Source of the DNA: JABDBE01 sp963832245
GTDB lineage: Bacteria > Acidobacteriota > Terriglobia > Terriglobales > Acidobacteriaceae
Direction: 5' to 3'
NCBI GenBank assembly: GCA_963832245.1
Contig: CAWHTG010000004.1
Coordinates: 2,108,001-2,172,000 of the forward strand
Length of the DNA: 64,000 bases
Position 1 is the first letter of the stretch. Every line of letters begins with the position of its first letter. The notes under the pieces are model-generated. The model did not search any database and was not told the DNA's origin. It saw only the letters and a program-made list of their open reading frames with translations. Of the stretch, positions 9,622 to 18,553 are shown in pieces. The position numbers and the translations under genes were made by a program.

Positions 9622-11709
9622 CTACTGGGCATATCCGAGCGATTTGAGTTTCTCGAAACTACTCTTGTCCAGCTTGCCGGGCGCGTCGAACTGCCGCGGA
9701 GCCGCCGCCACCCAGGCCGATAGCCGATCGACAAGAGCCTTGGCGTGAGCATCATCGGCTCGATACAAGTTGTGCGTCTCACCTGGGTCAGCAGCGAGAT
9801 CGTAGAGTTCGGGTGGGCCTTCCGTCCAGGCAATCATTTTCCACGGGCCCGCAAACATGGCTTGCCGGGCCCCCCGAAACCTGGGGTACGACGGCGCGAC
9901 GCGGCCCATCGCTCCGGCTTGGCTGTACACCGGAGCAGCATCCTTTGGTTGTGGTAGCTGCAGAGATCGGCCCTGAAGATCAGAGGGCAGCGAAATTCCT
10001 GCCAAGTCGAGAACCGTAGGCATCAGGTCGACCTGGCTCACGAGATCGTCGGACTGCTGGGCTACATGTTGCCCGGGATACTTAACCAGCATCGGAACGT
10101 GTACTTGGTCCTGGTAAACAAAGCCCAAGCCGTGTGAGAGCAGGTCATGCTCGCCGAATGCTTCACCGTGGTCGGAAGTTATGATGATGAGAGTGTTTTC
10201 GTATAGCCCCAATTCACGCAACCGGTTTAACAGATTTCCGATCTCGGAATCTAAATATGCGATGCCTCCGTCATACTGTGAAATCAGGTGGCGTTGCTCC
10301 ACAGCGCCGATATGACTGTGACCTCCATTGACGGCAAGTATCAAATCCAAATGTTCTGACAATGGCTTGAAATGCGAATCCCGGCCGGGGAACTTTGTGT
10401 TGAACGGCGCGGGCGGGACATAGGGCATGTGCGCATCCATATAGTTGAGGAAGAGGAAGAAGGGCGCCTTATCCTTAACTTGCGCCAGGAAAGCGAATGC
10501 CCGCCGGTTGACGTCGGCGGCGCGGGCTTTATTTTCGTTGAATGTGCCAGGGTCCGCCGCCAGGCCCAATAGACGCTGGGCACCTTCGCGCAGGTAGAAT
10601 GGATCCCCGGAGATGCTCACCGGTATCACGAGATGATATCCGGCGAAACCCTTTGTCAAACCCATCGACCTCTGGAAGAAGGCAGCGTTGGCGGTCACAG
10701 CTCCCGTCCAGTAACCATGCGAGTGCAGCACATCAGCCAGGGTGGTAGAGCGGGATGAAAGCGGACGCCCCTCCGGGTACGCGGTTTGCACAACATACGC
10801 GCCGTGCCAACCTGGATAAAGCCCCGTGAATATGGACGCGTGTGCGGGCAGTGTCATGTCCGCCGCTGCAATGGCTCGGCTGTAGACCGTCGTTTCACGG
10901 GCAAACTCTTTCAACTTTGGCGTCGTGTCGCGCTCGTATCCGTAAACCGAAAGATGATCAGCGCGGACCGTGTCCATCGTAATTAACAGGACGTTGCATC
11001 TTCCGCCTGCGGAAGGTTTGACGGTTTGACTCGCCGGAACCGCGTAGCGAGTTCCTGCAACCAGTATGACGCCCAACAGCAAGATTGAAGCGCTCGCCGT
11101 GAGCGCCCGCCGCCCCACGATTCCCATCCGGCCCAACGGAAGGCCGTGCCCCATGGCGGCCAGCACCACGACTACTCCGAACATGCCCAAAGATGCTCCC
11201 AGCTTTACGGCCCTGGAATAAGCAGCGAGTTCGCGGCCGACCCACGGCCAGGTGAGCAGGAGCAAACTCAACGTCCATGGGTTCGCCAGAAAGGCAGTGC
11301 GTTCCATCCATGTCGTCCAAAGCAAAGCGCCGGCAAACGACGCAGCCAGTAGAAGTGTGATGGCGATTGTAAGATATTCGGAGGGGCTCACGGGTGGAGC
11401 CTGGGTCAGATTAACCGCAAACGCGATCGCGAATATTAATGCAGCCATCATCTCGTGACTTATGCGCAGGCTACTAGTCCTGTGCCTGTTAGTCCACGCC
11501 AGGCCTGAGCCACCCGCAGCCCCCAAAGCTGCCGCGCACAACACGTACACGCCGAACACCAGTCCTATCGAGTGCCACTGCCACGGCAGCAGTTCCACAT
11601 CACGCCGAAACAACACAGGAACGGCGTATGCCAGCACGAATTCGATGACACCGTATGCCAACCAGACTCGCAGTGCACATCGAATGCCGGTGAGGATGTG
11701 TCGCTTCAA
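9622..11709 (-). CDS. membrane sulfatase-superfamily protein with Thr in place of the catalytic Cys, copy 1
   Basis: A 695-residue protein. The first 220 residues hold about six to seven membrane helices. The rest is an alkaline-phosphatase/sulfatase-fold domain. Metal-site Asp is in LLITMDTVRADH (D246). The nucleophile region is DMTLPAHASIFTG, where T286 stands where true sulfatases have the Cys of C-x-P-x-R, and H290 replaces the Arg. IITSDHGEAFGEH (D513, H514) supplies further metal ligands. A Thr nucleophile behind a membrane domain resembles phosphoethanolamine/phosphoglycerol transferases, so group transfer to the glycan is more likely than FGly-dependent sulfate hydrolysis (inference). 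It ends in SFEKLKSLGYAQ. The start is TTG at 11709, supported by AAGGAG about 6-11 bases upstream and by the identical MKRHILTGIR in the paralogue. Confidence 0.88.
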   Translation of the reverse strand: MKRHILTGIRCALRVWLAYGVIEFVLAYAVPVLFRRDVELLPWQWHSIGLVFGVYVLCAAALGAAGGSGLAWTNRHRTSSLRISHEMMAALIFAIAFAVNLTQAPPVSPSEYLTIAITLLLAASFAGALLWTTWMERTAFLANPWTLSLLLLTWPWVGRELAAYSRAVKLGASLGMFGVVVVLAAMGHGLPLGRMGIVGRRALTASASILLLGVILVAGTRYAVPASQTVKPSAGGRCNVLLITMDTVRADHLSVYGYERDTTPKLKEFARETTVYSRAIAAADMTLPAHASIFTGLYPGWHGAYVVQTAYPEGRPLSSRSTTLADVLHSHGYWTGAVTANAAFFQRSMGLTKGFAGYHLVIPVSISGDPFYLREGAQRLLGLAADPGTFNENKARAADVNRRAFAFLAQVKDKAPFFLFLNYMDAHMPYVPPAPFNTKFPGRDSHFKPLSEHLDLILAVNGGHSHIGAVEQRHLISQYDGGIAYLDSEIGNLLNRLRELGLYENTLIIITSDHGEAFGEHDLLSHGLGFVYQDQVHVPMLVKYPGQHVAQQSDDLVSQVDLMPTVLDLAGISLPSDLQGRSLQLPQPKDAAPVYSQAGAMGRVAPSYPRFRGARQAMFAGPWKMIAWTEGPPELYDLAADPGETHNLYRADDAHAKALVDRLSAWVAAAPRQFDAPGKLDKSSFEKLKSLGYAQ

Positions 11710-11771
11710 TCAGAACTCCTTGATGCGATCAGATGCTGCTGACAAGAATTGATCAGGAATGATGCGGACTG

Positions 11772-13877
11772 CTATTGGGCATATCCGAGCGATTTGAGTT
11801 TCTCGAAACTGTTCTTGTCCAGCTTGCCGGGCGCGTCGAACTGCCGCGGGGCCGTGGCCACCCAGGCCGATAGCCGGTCGGCAAGTGCTTTGGCGTGAGG
11901 ATCATCAGCTCGATACAAGTTCTGTGTTTCCTCGGGGTCAGCCGCCAAGTCATAGAGCTCGGGTGGACCTTCCGTCCAAGCAATCAGTTTCCACGGGCCG
12001 ATCCACATGGCGTGCCGGACACCGCGAAAAAAACTCCGATTCGACCCGACCAGGTAAGGATTGGCTGTGGCGCGACTGTAAACAGGGTCAGAATCATCTG
12101 TGCGCGGCAACCGCAACGACCGGCCCTGACCATCGGAGAGTGGTGAAACTCCCGCCAGGTCCAGAACTGTAGGCATCAGGTCCACCTGACTTACGAGTTC
12201 GTCGGATTGGCGGGCCGTATGCTGCCCCGGATACTTAATGAGGAGCGGCACGTGCACTTCGTCCTGATAAAGAGAGCCCACTGCATGTCCAGTCAGGTCC
12301 CGTTCGCCGAAGGCCTCGCCGTGGTCTGAAGTGATGATAATGAGCGTGTTTTCGTACAACCCCCGTTCACGCAATCGGGCCATTAAGTTTGCAATCTCCG
12401 AATCCATATACGCGATGCCGCCGTCGTATTGGGAAACGAGGTTCGACTTTTCCGGTGCACTGATGTGACGTCGACCTCGATTGACGGAGTCCAGGTCGCC
12501 AAAGTAGTCCCCCTTAAAATGCGGATCTCGACCCGGGAACTCGGTGTTGAAAGGCGCCGGCGGAAGATAGGCCATGTGCGCGTCCATGTAGTTGAGAAAA
12601 AGGAAAAAAGGCCCTTTATTCTTGCCTTGCTCCAGGAAAGCCAACGCGTGTCGATTAATATCCGCCGCCCGGAGACAACGCGCATGAAAGGCAGATGTAT
12701 CCAGCACGAGGCTCAGCAAGCGCCGGACGCCTTCACGCAAATAGAACGCCTTGCGGGATTCCCACGAGGATTCGGATATGCGCGGTGCCCTTCGCGAGTT
12801 ATATGCTGCGAAGCCCTTGGACAGGCCCATCGACGGCGATAGTAACCCATAGTTGGCCACCTCCGCTGCTGTCCGATAGCTTTTGGCGCGCAGCATCTCT
12901 GCCAACGTGGTATAGCGGGGCGCGAGCGGGCGACCCCACGGATAGTCGGGTGGGGCATGGTAGGCGCCGTGCCAGTTTGCGTAGAGTCCGGTAAAGATCG
13001 ACGCATGCGATGCCAGCGTCCAATCCGATGTCGCAATGGCGCGGCTGTAAACCGTCGCTTGATTGGCGAAATCTCGCAGGTGCGGTGTCGTATCGCGATC
13101 GTATCCGTAAATGGAAAGATGATCGGCGCGCACCGTATCCATCGTGATTAACAGGACGTTGCATTTGGTGTTTGGCGGAGGTTCGCTGGTCTGGCTCGCG
13201 CGAACGGCCTGCCCGATCCCTGACATCAGGACGGCGCCCACCAGCAAGAAAGAAGTGCTCGCCAGGACTGCTCGACGCCCCACGACACCAATTCGCCCGG
13301 AATAAAAGCGGTGCCACCTGGAGGCCAGTACAACGATCAAACCGAACACGACTAAAGACGCCACCGTCTTCACAGCGTTTGAAGAATGGCGGAGTCCTAC
13401 ATAACTAATCCAGGGCCAGGTCAAGAGCAGCAAACTCAACGCCCATGGGTTCGCCAGAAAGGCAGTGAGTTCGAGCCAGTTCGTCCAGATCAGAGCTCCG
13501 GCAAACGATGCGGCCAACAGGAGCGCGATTGCCACTGTGAAATATTCAAAGGTGCCCAGAGGCCGAGCCGGGATCAGATTAGACGCAAACGCGACCGCGA
13601 ATGTCAGGGCAGCCATCATCTCGTGATCTATGCGGAGGCTCCTTGTTCTGTGCCGCTGAGTCCACGCCAGTACGGCGCCACCCGCGCCTCCCAACGCCAC
13701 CCCAAACAACAGGTAAACACCGAACACCAACCCTATAGGACGCCACTGCCAGGGCAGCAATTCCACGTCAGGCTGAAACAACACTGGAAGGGCGTATGCC
13801 AGCACGAACTCGGCGATGCCGTATACCAACCAGACACAAAGCCCGCATCGAATGCCAGTGAGAATATGTCGCTTCAA
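11772..13877 (-). CDS. membrane sulfatase-superfamily protein with Thr in place of the catalytic Cys, copy 2
   Basis: A 701-residue tandem paralogue of the gene at 9622-11709, with the same multi-helix N-terminal half and sulfatase-fold C-terminal half. Metal Asp is in LLITMDTVRADH (D247), and SDHGEAFGERD carries later ligands. The nucleophile region reads DWTLASHASIFTG: Thr287 replaces the Cys and the family Pro is Ala289, so it departs further from the formylglycine motif than copy 1. The C-terminus is again SFEKLKSLGYAQ. The last 75 bp or so of the two genes are nearly identical in DNA, indicating recent duplication or gene conversion. Translation starts at TTG (13877) behind GAGGG. Only 62 bp separate the two genes. 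Confidence 0.88.
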   Translation of the reverse strand: MKRHILTGIRCGLCVWLVYGIAEFVLAYALPVLFQPDVELLPWQWRPIGLVFGVYLLFGVALGGAGGAVLAWTQRHRTRSLRIDHEMMAALTFAVAFASNLIPARPLGTFEYFTVAIALLLAASFAGALIWTNWLELTAFLANPWALSLLLLTWPWISYVGLRHSSNAVKTVASLVVFGLIVVLASRWHRFYSGRIGVVGRRAVLASTSFLLVGAVLMSGIGQAVRASQTSEPPPNTKCNVLLITMDTVRADHLSIYGYDRDTTPHLRDFANQATVYSRAIATSDWTLASHASIFTGLYANWHGAYHAPPDYPWGRPLAPRYTTLAEMLRAKSYRTAAEVANYGLLSPSMGLSKGFAAYNSRRAPRISESSWESRKAFYLREGVRRLLSLVLDTSAFHARCLRAADINRHALAFLEQGKNKGPFFLFLNYMDAHMAYLPPAPFNTEFPGRDPHFKGDYFGDLDSVNRGRRHISAPEKSNLVSQYDGGIAYMDSEIANLMARLRERGLYENTLIIITSDHGEAFGERDLTGHAVGSLYQDEVHVPLLIKYPGQHTARQSDELVSQVDLMPTVLDLAGVSPLSDGQGRSLRLPRTDDSDPVYSRATANPYLVGSNRSFFRGVRHAMWIGPWKLIAWTEGPPELYDLAADPEETQNLYRADDPHAKALADRLSAWVATAPRQFDAPGKLDKNSFEKLKSLGYAQ

Positions 13878-13962
13878 TTAAAAACCCTCGATGCGCTCAG
13901 AACAACCAGAGGAGGCAGAATGAGACCTTTCAGGTTGCCGTTTTTGCCTGCGTTCGCTTCGT

Positions 13963-15891
13963 TCAATTCGCTGACTGAAGGGCGACAAACGACTCCTGGG
14001 AACCTGCATTCGGCTGTGAGAGGTCCAGAAGAAAATTTTCTCCGTCATCGTAGAGACGTCTTCTAGTTGTGGCGAGCCCCTTCAAATTGTCCTCAAAGTC
14101 GTAGGTGTACAAGAGCTGATTCTTTACCCATGGGATGTCTGCCCGAAACGTGCGGCGCTCTGCCTCTCGAGCGTAGGAGTAAGCGACATAGCGAATGTTA
14201 AGCGAGGCGAGGTAATGAGCCAGGGCTTCGCTTCCCTTAGAGAAGGGGATGCCGGGCGGAGGACTCGCCTCGTTGTAGTCAACCAGAAGAATTGTGTTTC
14301 TTCGGAAATCAAGCAAGAAGGGGTCGTCAAGCTTCTCCAGCAGTGTTTCACCCGGAGGAATGGACTGCTGAAGAGCCTTGTACGCCCCGATCTCCCGGTC
14401 GGCAAACACGGGCGTACTCTCAATCCCGGCCTTAGCGGTGTGCACGTACAACTTGTAGAGGGCCGTGGAAAGCTGCCCTGTCGATACCAACAAGAAGCCT
14501 GCGACAGCGCTGGCAACCAGCGGCGCAGAAGCCAGCAGTTTATTTCCCACGGATTCTGTTCGCGGGCGCACATTTTCGATGAACAAGACAAGTGTTGCAG
14601 CCAGAAGAAACGGATAGGAGAAGCGGGAGTAGGATTCCGCGGTAGCGAGGGTGAGGGCCAAGTGTGCAAAGACGACTCCGACCAGCAGGGAGAGAGCGGC
14701 TTCCCGGCCCTGAATTCCCCGTCGTCGTGAGGCTACATAGAAAACCCCGAGTACCGCGACGGGAACAAAAGTCCAAATAGTCAACTGCTTGAGGAGCAAC
14801 CGCGCACCGGTAGAGAAAGTAAGCCAACAATAGCTGCACAAAGAATCTTTGTAGGCTGACTGGTGATACCCTTTTCCCAGGAGCGGATACAAGAAGGTGC
14901 CGGAGGATTGATGCATCGAAATCATCCAAGGCAAGGTAAAAGCGACGATCAGGACGGCGGTGGTGACGACCTCAGCAATCGCCATCCGCCTGAAATTCTG
15001 ATTGATGACGTAGCAGAGAAAACTGCATGCTAAGAGCACACCGCAGGCGGGGATGAAGGAGGACTTGAGCGAGCAGATGGCCGAAGCGATCAGTGCGATC
15101 AGAAAAGTCCTGGAAAGAAAGCGGCTGGCCGAAAGCGCCTTCCAATGGAGCGTGCAATACAGGCTCAAGAACAAGGCTGTGCCAGTGTAGAGGCTCGAAA
15201 TATTGATGGTTGGACGAGCCATCCAGAGGAAAAGAAACAAGAGTGCCACAGACCATAGCAGCGAAACGCCCCTCTCTTTGCAATTTCCCCACAGAAGCCC
15301 CATGATCAACAGCAGGCCGATCCCTGGATCCAGGATGTGCAGATTCTTGATGGAGAGGGCGCTGAGGACAAACGTGTGCAGAAACGATTGACCGCCCAAT
15401 GATGCCTCCAGTCGTCGGGTGCAAAACGGGTCGCGCCCCATCGATCCCAACTGGAGCATCTTTTCCGGAAACACGACGTAGGCTTGAAAGTCATCCGCCT
15501 GATTGAAGCGGCCCCGAATCGAGCCTGCGTACTGTATCAAGGCGAGGAAAGCAACAAGCAACATCCCACCGATGAGAAGCGGTTTGGGACCCGAACTCTC
15601 CGACATTGGCGGGGAAACCCTGCCGGACCGCCAAGGTCGGCGAATCAGCAAGTCGATAGCCCAGAGCGTAGCACCCAATCCTAAATAGACCAAAACTGCC
15701 ACTCGCGAGATGCAAGATAGGAGGTTCAGCACCCCGCCGACGACTACGCTTAACGCCATTCCCCAGGCAGCCCTCTGCCCCCAGCCTGTTTCTTCCTTAG
15801 GAAAAAGAAGCCGGTTCAAACCGCTTCCCCACCCAACTAAGGACAGGAGAATGCAAATGCCCCAAGCGAATGCGAAAAAATATGAACTCAT
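13963..15891 (-). CDS. large polytopic membrane protein, unknown function, paralogue of 4812-6779
   Basis: A 642-residue protein with many hydrophobic helices and a soluble C-terminal segment. It is clearly homologous to the 655-residue protein at 4812-6779. Shared landmarks are an FAFAWGICILLSL-type N-terminus, FPEKMLQLGSMGRDPF, SSGTFLYPLLGKGYHQSAYK, QQSIPPGE and RYVAYSY. I recognise no named domain. The copies flank the sulfatase-like pair, a GT39 gene and an SGNH gene, which suggests a segmental duplication of a decoration module or two variants acting on one glycan. The ATG start at 15891 is the first in frame after the preceding hydrolase gene. A transferase role is possible but not shown. 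Confidence 0.8.
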   Translation of the reverse strand: MSSYFFAFAWGICILLSLVGWGSGLNRLLFPKEETGWGQRAAWGMALSVVVGGVLNLLSCISRVAVLVYLGLGATLWAIDLLIRRPWRSGRVSPPMSESSGPKPLLIGGMLLVAFLALIQYAGSIRGRFNQADDFQAYVVFPEKMLQLGSMGRDPFCTRRLEASLGGQSFLHTFVLSALSIKNLHILDPGIGLLLIMGLLWGNCKERGVSLLWSVALLFLFLWMARPTINISSLYTGTALFLSLYCTLHWKALSASRFLSRTFLIALIASAICSLKSSFIPACGVLLACSFLCYVINQNFRRMAIAEVVTTAVLIVAFTLPWMISMHQSSGTFLYPLLGKGYHQSAYKDSLCSYCWLTFSTGARLLLKQLTIWTFVPVAVLGVFYVASRRRGIQGREAALSLLVGVVFAHLALTLATAESYSRFSYPFLLAATLVLFIENVRPRTESVGNKLLASAPLVASAVAGFLLVSTGQLSTALYKLYVHTAKAGIESTPVFADREIGAYKALQQSIPPGETLLEKLDDPFLLDFRRNTILLVDYNEASPPPGIPFSKGSEALAHYLASLNIRYVAYSYAREAERRTFRADIPWVKNQLLYTYDFEDNLKGLATTRRRLYDDGENFLLDLSQPNAGSQESFVALQSAN

Positions 15892-15991
15892 GGCGATGAT
15901 TTTCAGCTAGAACGGAACCCGGAATCGCTCTTCACGTGGGGATTTGAACGGGCCCTCATGGGAACCTGGTTTTGGATAACGCACAGAACTT

Positions 15992-17470
15992 CTATGGCTC
16001 GACGCCTCCCGACCCCAAATGGGTCAGAGTATCCAAATACGCCTGCCCGTTTGTGTTGGCGGTACCGCATCCATGGTACTGGCCAGCATAATACGTGAAG
16101 CTCATGTTGGGTTGCTGGCCCATCAGTGCATCGATGAGTCCAAAATCACCGTCTAACTGCGCAGCGCATACCCATCCAGGTACCGGCATGTGCTGCCCTG
16201 CGACGGATAGTGCAAACGGAGACATCAGAGAGGTACAGCTGGTGTAGCACGCGCTAGGGTTGTGCGTACACGTCATAGCCGATCCCGCCGCCCCTTGTGA
16301 CTGCCAATCCGCAGGATGAGTATCGGGCTCGTTTCCCACGTTGCTATTAATCAGGGAAATGTAAGAGATGTTTTTGTAGTTCACCACGTAGTTGAGTGAA
16401 TAGCTGAACGTGGAAATCCACGGGCCTAAATTAAAGCTGCTGGGGTTATTGTTGTCACAGGATGGAGTGCAGCCACACAACATCAGCGCCACGGTTGTAC
16501 CTCCGGTGTGCTGCCTGCCAATGAGTTGGTTCTGCGCATAAACGGCGGGCGGATCCAGTTCGTCGCTCCAGCCGATTGAACTTTTGCCATAAGGATTGAA
16601 GACCGTCCATTGTCTGGCACTCCAGGGAGTATAGCCCGCAGTGCCCACCTGGTTGTTCAAATAGGGGCAACTGGCTCCGACATTACATTTGTTCTCGAGA
16701 AACCGCAGCCCTAGCAGCCCTCCGGCAGAAAATCCCATCCTTACGATCTCTTGAGGATTTCCGGGAACTGTATTAAACCTGGCGCAACTTCCGGTTCCTG
16801 GTGTCAATCCACCGGCAGAGCATTGAGCAAGAAACGACATAAGGGACGCGAGATCATTGGCGGGCACAGGCCACCGGAGTGCGGGAAAGAACTGATAGGC
16901 GTTCACCGTATGCGTCTGTTGCGCCGGTGCGCTGAAGTTAAAAGTCGCAGCCGTCCGGTAGTCTCCCGTCATGCTGGTTACGTGAAAAACTTCCGAATCC
17001 ACCTTAACTGTATAACCACCCGACCCAATGCAACTAAACACCGTGGGATCATTTGGGCAGAGGCCATTCAGCACTTCTTTAGCAACCAAGTGAGTATCGC
17101 CAGGATTGATTTGCGAGGTAAGTTGACCGTAGCTGAGCACGGTGTAAGCCGGTATGTAGAGATTCACGCCCTTGTTCACGATGCCTTCAATCTGGGCGGA
17201 CGTCGGCACGCTGCCGTCGAGCCGTCCCCACCAGGTTCCACCGTGAATAAATACGGCGATGCGGTTCTTGTTGTTCACACCAGCGCTGGCTTGGTAGCAA
17301 ACGTCATAGACTCGAAGCTCATCCCCGCCGGGCTCGGTTACGTGGTTCGTGTCCCACTCGATATTGCAAGCGCAGGTCACCCCGGCGCCGATGTTGCCAG
17401 AAGTGCAGTGTTGAGCCACAGAGTAGGTACCGATTAACATCAGAGTAGTAATGAATATTAGGTGTCTCAT
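15992..17470 (-). CDS. secreted alpha/beta-hydrolase-fold protein
   Basis: About 492 residues with an N-terminal signal peptide (MRHLIFITTLMLIGTYSVAQ). IAVFIHGGTWWG (HGG at 76-78) is the oxyanion-hole strand of HSL/esterase-type hydrolases. RMGFSAGG (S248) is the GxSxG nucleophile elbow, and AGQYHGCG near the end (H466) is a good candidate for the catalytic His. Many Cys residues fit an oxidised extracellular location. About 160 residues separate the HGG from the nucleophile, longer than usual, with an inserted Ser/Thr-rich region. I chose the ATG at 17470: the frame is open upstream to 17605, but that extension overlaps the preceding gene and would bury the signal peptide. It probably cleaves ester groups outside the cell, perhaps on the EPS (inference). 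Confidence 0.75.
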   Translation of the reverse strand: MRHLIFITTLMLIGTYSVAQHCTSGNIGAGVTCACNIEWDTNHVTEPGGDELRVYDVCYQASAGVNNKNRIAVFIHGGTWWGRLDGSVPTSAQIEGIVNKGVNLYIPAYTVLSYGQLTSQINPGDTHLVAKEVLNGLCPNDPTVFSCIGSGGYTVKVDSEVFHVTSMTGDYRTAATFNFSAPAQQTHTVNAYQFFPALRWPVPANDLASLMSFLAQCSAGGLTPGTGSCARFNTVPGNPQEIVRMGFSAGGLLGLRFLENKCNVGASCPYLNNQVGTAGYTPWSARQWTVFNPYGKSSIGWSDELDPPAVYAQNQLIGRQHTGGTTVALMLCGCTPSCDNNNPSSFNLGPWISTFSYSLNYVVNYKNISYISLINSNVGNEPDTHPADWQSQGAAGSAMTCTHNPSACYTSCTSLMSPFALSVAGQHMPVPGWVCAAQLDGDFGLIDALMGQQPNMSFTYYAGQYHGCGTANTNGQAYLDTLTHLGSGGVEP

Positions 17471-17529
17471 GGGAGAGAATTTTAGATTCGACTCTCTCCC
17501 GATGACAAAATCACTTGGCCCTCCCAGTT

Positions 17530-18354
17530 TCAAAATGAAACCCGGAATTGCCGCTTGAAAATCAGCCCGCTTGCCATGGATAGAATCAGCAGCCAAACCA
17601 GCCAATGAAGATCGAGCCCGAAAGCATGGACGGTCGCAGCCGGATAACGCAGCTCAATCCAGTCCACCGGCCCAGCGGGCAAACGGCTCTCCGCCGGATG
17701 CCAGATCAAGTCAAGCGCCGAACTAACCCGCCGCTCGGACACATACTGCGGACCCACGCCAGCCTGCACGCTCTTCCCCACGGTCGCATCGGGAAACATG
17801 AATTGCATATCCCCCGCAACCGGACGAAGAGCGCGAATCCGCCAACTGATCTGCTGGCCGCCGTCCATGCGAATGGCTGGGCTCTCGACCGTGATTCCAT
17901 CAGGCGCACGCAGCACGGGAGCCTGTCCACCCTCGCTCTTCATTCGTACCGTAACAATTGCTTCCTGCCCAGGTTCGAGTGGCGTATATCCGTAAAAACA
18001 TTCCAGCTGGGCAAAAATCAGGGCCATCGGGATGGTTAGGACCAGCGCTGGAACGAGCATCATCGCGAGATACCGGACATTGGCTTTGAGCAGGCCCGAT
18101 TGTGCTTTCCAGATGAGTAGCGGTTCATCGGTAAACAACCGCATCTCGTATAAGTGCGCCTGCAATTCCGCTTTGACTTTGCGGATTGCCGCCTGGTCGG
18201 AAGTTCTCCGAAACACCCATAGCATTGCGATACCCAGCAGCACACTTAGCGGGACCAGGCTCAACATAGCGTTGTGACCACTGAATGGCGCAAGGATGCC
18301 GGAGATGATTGCGGTCGCGCTTCTGCGTGCGATTTCCATTATTATTGCCGGCAC
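17530..18354 (-). CDS. membrane protein with YidC/EMC3-like N-terminal outline and periplasmic domain
   Basis: A 274-residue protein from GTG 18354, or 269 from ATG 18339 (MEIARR). The ATG has AGGTG about 12 bases upstream. It has a membrane helix (about 30-47), then a charged amphipathic stretch (AIRKVKAELQAHLYEMRLF), a helix pair around LAMMLVPALVLTIPMALIF, a Gly/Pro-rich extracytoplasmic domain of about 120 residues, and a final helix (LHWLVWLLILSMASGLIF). The helix, coiled-coil, helix-pair order recalls the Oxa1/YidC/EMC3 superfamily, but no diagnostic motif is seen and this is a topology guess. The start abuts the TAG of the small protein gene, so the two are coupled. Its conserved position beside the phosphodiesterase genes suggests a role in that module. 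Confidence 0.65.
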   Translation of the reverse strand: MPAIIMEIARRSATAIISGILAPFSGHNAMLSLVPLSVLLGIAMLWVFRRTSDQAAIRKVKAELQAHLYEMRLFTDEPLLIWKAQSGLLKANVRYLAMMLVPALVLTIPMALIFAQLECFYGYTPLEPGQEAIVTVRMKSEGGQAPVLRAPDGITVESPAIRMDGGQQISWRIRALRPVAGDMQFMFPDATVGKSVQAGVGPQYVSERRVSSALDLIWHPAESRLPAGPVDWIELRYPAATVHAFGLDLHWLVWLLILSMASGLIFKRQFRVSF

Positions 18355-18546
18355 CTACTCGATGTAGCCGAGCCCCTGCAGCTTCTTTACAATTTCTTCG
18401 TCCGACTCGACGTCTTCCAGCTTCGCGAGTTCTTTTTCGAGGACGTGCTCGACAAATTCTTCCGGCGAGGAATATCCTGCCGCGTCGCTGCACTTCTTCA
18501 CTCTTTGCCAAGTCGCTTTTTTCAGTTTTACGGTTGTATTGAACAT
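18355..18546 (-). CDS. 63-residue ribbon-helix-helix-like protein with a sulfatase-type LGYIE tail
   Basis: Small acidic protein. The N-terminus FNTTVKLKKATWQRVKKCSD looks like a strand followed by a helix, as in ribbon-helix-helix proteins. A helical part follows (SPEEFVEHVLEKELAKLEDV), and the end KKLQGLGYIE closely resembles the last residues of the sulfatase-like proteins in this window (FEKLKSLGYAQ). It lies 7 bp after the phosphodiesterase gene (18554-20470), and its TAG abuts the GTG of the membrane protein. Coding status is supported by this tight packing and by the non-random, helix-forming composition. DNA binding is possible from the N-terminus. The tail suggests instead an accessory subunit of the AP-superfamily enzymes. 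Confidence 0.65.
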   Translation of the reverse strand: MFNTTVKLKKATWQRVKKCSDAAGYSSPEEFVEHVLEKELAKLEDVESDEEIVKKLQGLGYIE

Positions 18547-18553
18547 GAGTGCC

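Noticed and set aside
13386..14066. 226-residue plus-strand frame
   Set aside because: It is antisense to the sulfatase-like and membrane-protein genes, has Gln/Arg-biased composition and no start context. A shadow of minus-strand codon use.
17471..17605. N-terminal extension of the alpha/beta hydrolase frame
   Set aside because: It precedes a clean signal peptide and overlaps the end of the preceding gene, so it is unlikely to be translated.
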